This document shows, in pieces, positions 44,398-53,300 of a DNA stretch of 64,000 bases. The position numbers and the translations under genes were made by a program. How positions within the stretch are numbered: the first letter of the stretch is position 1; each line of letters opens with the position of its first letter. Under the pieces are notes generated by a model. It was not told the origin of the DNA. It saw nothing but the letters and a program-made list of their open reading frames with translations, and searched no databases. The DNA is taken from IMG/VR virus record IMGVR_UViG_3300027754_000041, positions 62,001 through 126,000 of that record; one strand, given 5' to 3'. This DNA comes from a virus.

Positions 44398-45642
44398 TTA
44401 ATTTAACCAAATAGAATACTCTGAAGTTACCCCATTTTCTGGATGTACAAACATTAAGTGCTGACAAGGTCTACTCATGGACGAGAAGTACTCCTGAGCA
44501 TACGTGTTATAGCTTTCTGGCGACCCAGAAATTCTAAGAGTAGAACTACCCAATGTATATTTTGCTTGAACGTGATAATGCCCCATGAAGACGTCATCGA
44601 AATGTTCAGGTATTGCTCCATCTTTCCAGCCAAAAACTTTTACCTTATAAGGAGAAATTGAATTAGGATGTGGCAGCTGATCACCATGGATTAAGAGGGT
44701 TGAGTAATTGCCGATAGTATCTATCGCATACCAATTTCTTTCTCCTTTACCATCCGGAATATTAAAAGTAATTCTATCTTCCGCAGAAAACATAAGTTCA
44801 GTTATCTTATATAGCAATCTGTCCATGTTGGTTTCTGGGTCATGTTGTTTTCTGGCCCTACCACCAACCGCACCATGATTACCTATAACACCAGTAACGC
44901 GAACTGTTTTAAAATTTTCTAATGCTGTTTTAAAAAACTTGCCCAATATTCTTGGTCCATTTATTCCGACCTGTCTGTATAGGCCAGAATCTATCAGGTG
45001 ACTTTGTCCAGGAAATATCTCTTCTCCCTCGACTATGTCGCCCAGCATCCAGACATGCAAATCGTCTACGTTGTGATCCATACGCTGTATCTCTGTTATC
45101 TCTAGCAGCTTCTGCGTATACAGCTCTATGCGCTCTTCTAAGACGTCAGAATTGTAATCTGGTGTTATCTTACCCATTTGCCAGTCACCGAATACCACAA
45201 CTGCGGTTTCAGACGACTTATGTTTACTTTGCTTAAGTACTGGTGGTTTAGTCTTGGGCATTTCGAAATTAGCGAATGCATCAAAGGCGGCTTGGTATGC
45301 TACTGAAACAACTTCCTGCTGGACATTCTTCAGCGCATCTACTCTTCTTGCTAATCTTTTATTTTCAGATCTTAAAAATTCATTTCTTGAATCGGATATA
45401 GAATCAGAATCTATCATATCTTCATCTAAGTCAACTTCTGGATCTAAGTATATAGACTGCTCATAAGATGAATCTTTATTTCTAATGTAATCGGCTATAT
45501 CTTGTTCTGCTATTTCTTCTACTGAAATGGATTCACTTAATACGTCTCCATGACCCTTGTCATCAAAAATCAAACTTTTAGCTTGACCAACGTTTGGGGC
45601 GCGAACTATATGTGTTTTAGTAATAACAAAATTCTTCTTCAT
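44398..45642 (-). CDS. Calcineurin-like metallophosphoesterase (414 aa)
   Basis: C-terminal two thirds contain the metallophosphoesterase motifs: VVVFGDWQMGK, HVWMLGDIVEGE, VIGNHGAVGG, LLIHGDQ and MGHYHVQ, in the canonical order (D-x-x, GD, GNH, GD, GH-x-H). The N-terminal 60 residues (FVITKTHIVRAPNVGQAKSL) match the stand-alone 64-residue protein at 17577-17771. Lies in the middle of the tail operon between fibre and baseplate genes, which is unusual for an enzyme; it may be structural, or act on host nucleotides or phosphoesters during infection. Confidence 0.8.
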   Translation of the reverse strand: MKKNFVITKTHIVRAPNVGQAKSLIFDDKGHGDVLSESISVEEIAEQDIADYIRNKDSSYEQSIYLDPEVDLDEDMIDSDSISDSRNEFLRSENKRLARRVDALKNVQQEVVSVAYQAAFDAFANFEMPKTKPPVLKQSKHKSSETAVVVFGDWQMGKITPDYNSDVLEERIELYTQKLLEITEIQRMDHNVDDLHVWMLGDIVEGEEIFPGQSHLIDSGLYRQVGINGPRILGKFFKTALENFKTVRVTGVIGNHGAVGGRARKQHDPETNMDRLLYKITELMFSAEDRITFNIPDGKGERNWYAIDTIGNYSTLLIHGDQLPHPNSISPYKVKVFGWKDGAIPEHFDDVFMGHYHVQAKYTLGSSTLRISGSPESYNTYAQEYFSSMSRPCQHLMFVHPENGVTSEYSIWLN

Positions 45643-45660
45643 GACCCGACCTATTCTAGG

Positions 45661-46827
45661 CTAATAATTTGATGTTCCCATTATAACAGAATAAATAGAA
45701 ACTGCACCAGATGTAGCATATATTTTATCACTTGCTGGAGTATAATCCTTTACCGGTATTTCTTTACCGCTTGCATTGAAAGAATTGATTGTAACATATT
45801 TTATGTAATCAGATGACAATCTTATCTGTCTTTCTATTTCAGCAACAGATACAGTATCCCCTATCGTCATAGAATTTAAATATCTTTGAACAAACAGTTT
45901 AGCCTGATTATTAATCCCAGCAACAAAAGATGAAGAAGCGCTAGAAGATAGGGTCAAGGTTGCAGATACATTAACCGCTGCCTTCTCTGCTATTCTTATG
46001 TTAAATCTAACGCCTACTGGCTTTATAGATAAAATTGTATTGTAAACCATCTCTGGCATAGTTTTTATTTCTGCAGAAGATTCTGGAACAATTATAACGT
46101 CACAAGAGCCAAGCCCAAAAGAAGATTCTCTAAGCCTAACATCTCTAACGCCATTTAATCCTAGCACAGAAAATCTGACTGCTTCGACCGTACCGGATGA
46201 ACGAGTTTTTAATGCAGCTATTATTCTTCTTCTGTAATTATCGTCAGACTCAGAGTTAAATATTGCATATACTTCCTTGGCGTTAAAGCAGGATATGATT
46301 ACTCCAGGTGGGGCTATGACGTTGTGTCTGGTCAAAGAGCCAATAGATGCAGTATATGTATTATCTGTGAAATCTGGAATAACTAAACCATAGGCTTTTG
46401 TATTTGATGCTGGTATGATTGTATCGCCATTTAATTTATACTTATATTGACGAGTTACATAACTGTCAACATTGGCATATACCATTGTGCCTTTAGGAAT
46501 AACTATATCTACGCTGTATGGTTTTTGGATACTAAACTCTATGTTAAATGATTGCCTTTCAGCGGCTGCGCTATTGCTTATATCCTTTCTTTTGACCCCA
46601 TATAATTCACCAATTTTATCTAAGTTAAAACCCGAGGCGGTTGTTAGCCCCCCCTGCTGCAGGGTAAAAGACAGGGATGAATACAGGTCAGCTATTTCGG
46701 TCCCTATTGCGTCAGCAAAAGCTTTAGCAACAGAACCTGGTTGGACTGATGTGATACCAGCATTTTTTTTCAAAGACTCTAAAATAGAGTTAATTATTTC
46801 TGATTTATCTTTTGAACCGTATATCAC
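45661..46827 (-). CDS. Baseplate J-like protein (388 aa)
   Basis: Matches the phage Mu gp47/P2 gpJ family: an N-terminal SVAKAFADAIGTEIADLYS segment, then GGLTTASGFNLDKIGELYG, the central GTVEAVRFSVLGLNGVRDV and a C-terminal RYLNSMTIGDTVSVAEIE. It forms the wedge part of contractile-tail baseplates. Sits directly downstream of the gp25-like gene, as in many myoviruses. Confidence 0.85.
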   Translation of the reverse strand: MIYGSKDKSEIINSILESLKKNAGITSVQPGSVAKAFADAIGTEIADLYSSLSFTLQQGGLTTASGFNLDKIGELYGVKRKDISNSAAAERQSFNIEFSIQKPYSVDIVIPKGTMVYANVDSYVTRQYKYKLNGDTIIPASNTKAYGLVIPDFTDNTYTASIGSLTRHNVIAPPGVIISCFNAKEVYAIFNSESDDNYRRRIIAALKTRSSGTVEAVRFSVLGLNGVRDVRLRESSFGLGSCDVIIVPESSAEIKTMPEMVYNTILSIKPVGVRFNIRIAEKAAVNVSATLTLSSSASSSFVAGINNQAKLFVQRYLNSMTIGDTVSVAEIERQIRLSSDYIKYVTINSFNASGKEIPVKDYTPASDKIYATSGAVSIYSVIMGTSNY

Positions 46828-46834
46828 TATAACC

Positions 46835-47209
46835 TCACAAACTCTGTGTAACAGATAGTACTACTGGCTCATTGCCACTCGACATTATATGGACATCAAA
46901 TCTTATACTATCGGGGCCAGTAGGAACAGCTGTAATCTGTATATTTCTTCCCTGGAATATTCCCTCTCTCTCTAGGGCCTGACGTATCAGTCTACTGCCA
47001 AGATCACCAGTTTGAGGGTTTTGAGGCATACCATAAAGTATGGATAAATCTGTACCAAGACTTGGATAAACAAAAAAATCTCCAGGCTCAGTCATTAACC
47101 TGATATATATCTGCTGGACATCATCTGACAAGGATGAATTAGTTGTTGAGATATCCCTGGTACCGTCCACCAGTAAATCGCCAGACATTGTTAAATATAG
47201 ATCAGACAT
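46835..47209 (-). CDS. gp25-like baseplate wedge protein (124 aa)
   Basis: T4 gp25/lysozyme-like wedge family. MSDLYLTMSGDLLVDGTRD, then LMTEPGDFFVYPSLGTDLS and LGSRLIRQALEREGIF; the EPG..(F/Y)..P..G..L motif is diagnostic. The ATG ending at 47209 overlaps the previous stop by eight bases; an upstream ATG at 47257 would add 16 basic residues and a 56-base overlap and is less likely. Confidence 0.8.
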   Translation of the reverse strand: MSDLYLTMSGDLLVDGTRDISTTNSSLSDDVQQIYIRLMTEPGDFFVYPSLGTDLSILYGMPQNPQTGDLGSRLIRQALEREGIFQGRNIQITAVPTGPDSIRFDVHIMSSGNEPVVLSVTQSL

Positions 47210-47840
47210 TTTTATCTTTATCAGCCTTTTCTTTAGCTTGTTCATTTGTATAGCCATTTTTCATTAACTCTACAGCATACTGCATATACTCATTGGTGTG
47301 GTCCTTTAAGATATTATTAAAGAAAGACATCTGATCTGGGTTTAAACCTTCAGTGGAAATTGAAGAGGTGTACTTTTGATCATTGCTGCTTTGCTGCGAA
47401 CCAAAACCATATTCCTCATTTATAGTAAGAGATTTTTGAACTTCTTTCTCCTTTATATCTGCAAGTTTTCCAAGGTAATGGTATGCTTCATTTTGTGCGG
47501 AATGAATATTTTTAGGGTTTATCTTTACTAAAGTTGGTTGTGAATAGTCTGAAGCTGCATAATTAAAATTAAATTCGTTCCACCTTAACCCATCTTCCCC
47601 GCAAAAAAATCTAACCTTTTCAGCAAAAAATGAAATGGTGTTACTACTGGCACTTATGACTATCCCTACGCCCGGGGCAGCAAAAATCTCTATGTCGCCC
47701 TCATCATTAAGCCTTAAGAAGGAGCTGGTATCTGGATGGGTAAGCCCAACTTCTCTTTGTGAAAATTGGCTCCTCCTATTAAGCTCGGTATCTACTGGAA
47801 AGCTGGAAACCGGCTGCGTTGGATCTGGTGTGTTTTGCAT
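47202..47840 (-). CDS. Baseplate-associated protein (212 aa)
   Basis: N-terminal half (REVGLTHPDTSSFLRLNDEG, DIEIFAAPGVGIVIS) is beta-rich and resembles spike- or hub-associated baseplate proteins; the C-terminal half is helical and charged. Located between the spike-like and gp25-like genes. Its start overlaps the 122-residue gene. Specific role not recognised. Confidence 0.55.
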   Translation of the reverse strand: MQNTPDPTQPVSSFPVDTELNRRSQFSQREVGLTHPDTSSFLRLNDEGDIEIFAAPGVGIVISASSNTISFFAEKVRFFCGEDGLRWNEFNFNYAASDYSQPTLVKINPKNIHSAQNEAYHYLGKLADIKEKEVQKSLTINEEYGFGSQQSSNDQKYTSSISTEGLNPDQMSFFNNILKDHTNEYMQYAVELMKNGYTNEQAKEKADKDKNV

Positions 47841-47842
47841 AT

Positions 47843-48211
47843 TTATCTAGCCATAAACTTTGGTATACCTGTATTCACAACGTAATTATGTAAAAAATTT
47901 GATCCAACATTATTTTCCTCGAAATAGCTTACCACATATGCATTGTTTTCGTTATCATCTCTAAAACCTACAAGACAACGCGTACCAGGTGCTGGGGCTA
48001 CATTTTGTATACCCATAGAAGATGGGCATGGAACGTTGTTTACAATATTGCCAATTTCTCCAGAAAATGCGTCGTCTAAAATAATAGTTGCTGAATTATT
48101 TTTTTTATCAAATTGCATTATAAGACCAGGGCGCATCTTGCTTTGGCGCATTTTTGATGCGTCAATTTGATTTTGAATTTTATTATCAAATTTTGGATAT
48201 TTTATAGTCAT
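47843..48211 (-). CDS. Baseplate spike-like OB-fold protein (122 aa)
   Basis: Beta-rich protein with SKMRPGLIMQFDKKNNSATI, VPCPSSMGIQNVAPAPGTRC and LVGFRDDNENNAYVVSYF; the PG.I......(A)TV.. and PG..CLV.F.D.....Y motifs are typical of the OB-fold of phage gpV/gp5-like spikes. A C-terminal NTGIPKFM tail follows. Adjacent to the lysin gene, as expected of a puncturing device. Confidence 0.6.
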   Translation of the reverse strand: MTIKYPKFDNKIQNQIDASKMRQSKMRPGLIMQFDKKNNSATIILDDAFSGEIGNIVNNVPCPSSMGIQNVAPAPGTRCLVGFRDDNENNAYVVSYFEENNVGSNFLHNYVVNTGIPKFMAR

Positions 48212-48221
48212 AAATTTCTCC

Positions 48222-50352
48222 TTAGATTAACCAATTGTCATCACGGTCTATTTCGCGTGAAGCTGTAAATACCCCATTTTTCCAACTACCATAGTGTATC
48301 CCCAGTATAACCTCTTCATTAGCCCATGCTTCTAATTTAAATTTTTCTGAATGATCTGCGTCAGCGAACTTATACCATGTCGAATCACTCCTTGGGACAT
48401 TGTTTAATACCCAAGATTTAAGATCATCTGGTTTGTTTCCAGCTTTTACATAAACATCTTTTGCTATAGAATATTTTACACCAGATATGAACCCATCCTT
48501 CAAAAAACCTTCACCCCAAGCGCGGAATACATAGTCATCTACTGTTGTTTGATAATTTTTTCTACCTATTTTAGCCCTTAAAACTCTCATTTGATTTGCA
48601 GGTATAAAAGCATTCTGATCAAATCCAGCTAAAAGCTCAACTTGGTTTGCAGTTGCTCCCCTTCTTAGAATTTCTTCTCTTATTTTATCAGCAGTTAGGC
48701 TATCGTTAGCTTTATCGGACAAAGCTAATTTCCAATTTTTTGTAGTGTATGGAGATGGCAATATTAGGTCCACATCTAAGTCACTACCTTCTGTGAGTTT
48801 TGACGTACCTATTTGTAAGAGACCATAGAATCCATATTGGTTTATAGCCCTTGGCCTATAGCTTGATTCCCTTTGGCATACGGCTGTAAATATAGCTGAA
48901 ACTTCAGGGGAAAAATTCCCATACTCTACCAGTAGGGTGTATACTTCCATGGGTGTTAATGCATCGTTTGAAGTATAGACCTTTTTTAAATTTGACAAAT
49001 CCGAGTTAGATCCTCCGCCTGGATTTTGATACCCCATATAAGAAGTATTCGTTGGTGCTGTACCGACAGGAATCGCGGATAAAGATCCAGATTCATCTAC
49101 ATAAATTCCTCCTCTTTCAGGAGAAAAACTCATATGTATATGATCCTTGTGGCCTGTATCTGTTAGGAATATTTTTACATATTTTAAATTAGAATAATTT
49201 TCACTGATTTTAGAACCCGATCCTTGTTTATTATTTTCATAATCTAAGCTAACAAACTTATTTATGACTATAGAATCTGGAAGCAAATGTTCTGGAGCGA
49301 CACTTAACTTTTTGAGTAATAAATCTAATTGTTTTTTATACTCTACAACACCGAGAATTTATATTCCCTGAAGATTCACCCTTGATGCTAATTTTATTTA
49401 TATCAAAAGCTCTACCAAAAACGTGGTCCGTAACTGAATTACCAGACTTAAGCGGCGTAAGATTAGTACCCTGGACAGTATCATCATCACCCCTATAGGA
49501 TGAACCAAAACCACCAGACATAGCAAGAGGTAATCCATTCGTGTCACTTGCTAAAAATATTAAGCATTCTATAAGCGCTGCAGATATGTAGGCCTTTTGT
49601 GAATCAGCTTTTATTAAATCACCAGGTATTGCGTTGCTAGCCGATGAAACACCAGGAAAAATTGTTGAAGTATTATATGTCAAATTAATTAGACTATTAT
49701 TAATATCAAAATCAAAACCAGATTGCAATGTACCACTATCAGCTATGTCCATTGCTGTTTTTAATTTTTCCCCTCTAGAAATATAAGCTTTTTTTTCTAC
49801 ATCAGTTAAACCAGATACAATTGCAATAGCCTTAGAACCTGCGCTGGTTACTCCAGATTTTCCAGTTTCTGTATTAGGAGAATGCCCTGCACCATTATCT
49901 GTCTGACCGTATTTAGTGTTCATTAAATCTTGTAATCCAGTTATCAAATCCTGATTATATTGTTTCCCCAAACTGCTGCCAGCTATTATCTTCAATGCTG
50001 CTGCTTGTCCTGTCAAAACTATTGGGTTTCCATCTTGATCTAAATTTGTTGAATCTAGAACTTTAAGTTTATCTCCGTCTGCCCCCAATATACTACTGCT
50101 TAGACTCTGAAGACTTTCCCTGGTTGTAGACAATCTATATGTGCTGCTGTATATCCCACTAGCCAAAAGGTCTTTGCCGCTAGCTGAAGAAACCAAATCA
50201 GATGTAGTTAGAGTCTGGCCAGTGTATCCCCTTTCTGCTGCTGAAGTACCAGTTATATTTATTCCATTTTTAGGAACTATATTTTCATATACAGCATTAG
50301 CTATGCTAGCGGAATCTTGTAAGCTGTCAATAGAAAAATTAAAATGTGCCAT
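48222..50352 (-). CDS. Virion peptidoglycan hydrolase: M15-like peptidase plus SLT domain, +1 frameshift (709 aa)
   Basis: Probable tail lysin. The upstream frame from ATG 50350-50352 carries the first zinc ligands of an M15-like peptidase, H310-x6-D317 (TDHVFGRAFDI), and meets CGG at 49351-49353. After skipping one C (Ser333-Gly334, GVVEYKKQLDLL) the second frame supplies H404-x-H406 (GHKDHIHMSF), completing the zinc site, and then a lytic-transglycosylase-like domain with Glu495 (AVCQRESSYRPRAINQYG) and GFYGLLQIG. The active site is thus split by the frameshift and cannot form without it. The N-terminal 290 residues are structural-looking. Confidence 0.75.
49351..49353 (-). other. +1 frameshift site (CGG-U) in virion peptidoglycan hydrolase
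   Basis: Minus-strand context is ATA AAT TCT CGG TGT TGT AGA GTA TAA. The zero frame ends four codons after CGG. Skipping the C at 49353 reads TCT GGT GTT GTA GAG TAT and enters the frame carrying the second half of the zinc site and the transglycosylase domain. Confidence 0.85.
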
Positions 50353-53300
50353 TATGATCCACTCTTTACGCTAACCGTCTGTTGAGATGATTGAATAACT
50401 GATTCAGATTCAGTCAATAAATCATGGGTATACACCGTAGTACCATAATTTCTGGCTATCAATTCCCAGTTCAATGTGGTTGGAGTACCATCGTCATAGT
50501 ACTCATCCCATAAAATTAATGGCCATTTTGAAGAAGTAATATATAATTGCCTAAGTCTCATTAATTCAACTAGTATAGAAAATACTCTAGAAATTTCTTT
50601 CTTGTCTGGGTTCGCAGATATGGCGTTAATCATAGGTTGATATGTTAAATCCGGATCTATAGTATCGACTATTTTTGATGCAATTTTATCGTATATTCTA
50701 GAATAATGTATACCGAATACATCTTCTTTCGCATCAAACATTTCAGCAAATTTTACAGACACCCCAGCACTATCAAATTTGTTTTCTCTAAAGAACTCAA
50801 ATACTTTTTGCATTATTCCATCTAAGGATCCCTGTGTAGTGTTATAAAATATAACACCTAAGGTTCTTGCATATCTATCTTTTAAAAACTCTGCTGTATT
50901 ATTTATTGTATTTGGTTCAAAATCTGCTTCTGTTTCTAGTTTTCCAGTCACTCTAGATTGCTTTACTCTTACCACAAAAGTTTTATTTTCTAGTGCTGTT
51001 TTTACAAATTGTGTTGCCATCATTCCGGGGCTACCAAAATCTTCTACTACTAGATCATTACCTGGCACTACTTGTTTGAAATAGGTTCCTTTACCAATAT
51101 TTGGAAATACTTTTTTGTTAGGTATCAAAGTTATTTTATCTTCTAGTGCCAATTCATAGAGGGCTCTACCTTGTGCGTCACTTATTTCATATGTAAAATA
51201 ATTCAATACACTTTGGCTATAGGTTGGATCTATTACCGATGAAGACAATACTGTTGCACCTACAACATCAAATGAAGCACCCACATTTGTTACGGTTACC
51301 TTATCGCCCGCTACTCTTACTCCATCGATTTTTGACTCTGGAGTTAAAGTATTTTGCGCCGCTTTATATAAAGCAAAGCCTTCAGTATCGTACTTAATCG
51401 CAGTCCCATCAGCATAGGTGTCCTGTGTCCCTGTCAGAAGAGTTGCATAATATTTGTTATTAATATATCTTATATTTGTTCCGATAATGGATCCAGTTTT
51501 TAGAGCTGTATTAGTAAAACCTATTTGGATTTTTTCAGAAACGTTTATTCCATCAAGACGAACCGTAAAAGTTACATCTGGATTTAAGATGTCCTCAACT
51601 ATTATTGTGTCACCGTCTGTTACACCAGAATTATCAAAACCACTACCCTTTTTCAGGGTGCATAAAACTTTGAAGAATGGTTCAAAAGTTGTTTTATCTG
51701 GCCCTAAACCAGAAAGCCCCAAAACTTGTGCATGGACTAAAGCATTTTCGTAGCTTACATATCTTACAAAATTATTAGTATCCTTTTCAGACCAACCCAT
51801 ACTCTTCATTAAGTCATTGGTCCTAATATATTGATACCCATCAGGGCTAAGTGTCTTCGTCCTAACTCCTAATATCCCAGGTAACAATGATATGCTATGG
51901 TATCTGCCTACAACCATACCTTGGTTATAAGACAAACCAGCTTCCATTGGCTGACCATTTCTGGTTAAATATTGGATATAGCATCCGTGTTGATCTAGAA
52001 GTTTATCCCTAACCCAACTCCAAGCTTTCCATACTAGCGGACCAGCAATGATTGCTGCACCAGCGATAATCGGGGCAGCGCCTACTCCAGCCACAGTACC
52101 CGCAGCTACTGCAGCAGCTCCGCTTATACCAGCTGACACAGCACCACCAGTAGCTACAGCCATTCCAGCAGTTCCCGCAATAACCGCAGCTATATTGCCT
52201 CCAGTAATCTGACCATTATTACCATTTACCTGAGCTTGCATTCTTATTTGATTACCTAAACCAGTATTTGTCATACCCGATGCCGTAACATTGGCTATAA
52301 CATCTTTTGTCAAAGCGGAAGAACCACCAGTAAACTGCATACCACCCATCATTTGAGGTGTTAAAGAGTTGCCAAGCGCGTCTAGAGATATTTCATCGCC
52401 CATTGTTATACCAGAGTTACCAGCTCTTATGGAATCTAAATAGATTCTTGTATCATTTCTTATAGTTTGCACATTCAGCCAAGAATGTAGCCAAGATGTC
52501 ATAAACCATTTTGCAGGATCATTTACTGTGACTAATGCATTAGGGGTTATCGAAGTTACAAAACCTAGCTCTGGAGTAAAATGATGTATGACTTGTTCGA
52601 CTTCAAACATTCCATACATTCTTTCATATACATCGGCAAGATAAACTAGGTCGTAAGGTCTAATATCTGGGTTGCCTATAACTATTATTTCACCACCGTA
52701 TATATCTTTTACAGATTCTTTCAAATGACTTAAGGCAATTCTCTTAGCACTAAGTTCATCTGGTGCTCCAGTTAAATTCTTTGATATTCCTCTGCCAGTT
52801 TCAAATGGATGCAGTAGTGGATGCAAAAAACCAAAGAACCCATTACCGACTACATTGTCGAAGTATATTCCAGTTTCCACTGTAGCTTCTACTTGTCGAT
52901 CAGCTGGAGCACCCTTGTCAAGTGCAACTGTAACTGGAGATTTGCCATCTGACACTGCTGTTATCGTAGTCGCAACGCCAGAGCTTTCTTGTATCCTATT
53001 AGATAGGATATGGGAGAACGAACTAAGATAATGTATTCTTTGAAAAGGTTCCCTAATTTCTATAACAGGTTCAGCGTACTCCCTAGTGAACGGGTTATCA
53101 ACTGCTCGCAAAAGACTGCCAGGCCTACCCATAGAATAAAATATTGAATCATTTAAAGCTTTATTTAATATGTTTGCTTCTCTTGCAAGTATAGAACTCT
53201 GAGAAAGACCATACCCTGTTTGCAGCATATTTAGCTTAAACATCTGGAACAGAGCAGATAAGCTATCAGTTACGGCATTAAAAACTTGTCCTATACTTTG

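Noticed and set aside
1-50352. The six frame breaks as random sequencing or assembly errors
   Set aside because: All six have the same extra base (C), same codon phase and same resulting glycine, none is in a homopolymer, and the functional motifs on both sides stay intact. Random indels would scatter over phases and bases. Read-level confirmation is still needed.
1-50352. Quadruplet decoding of CGGN as one arginine
   Set aside because: It would place Arg where the families have Gly at four of six junctions (endolysin GDTYR, sigma GD, sigma PFSG, nuclease LGNIVH). Reading GGN as Gly fits better, but direct peptide evidence is lacking, so it is not fully excluded.
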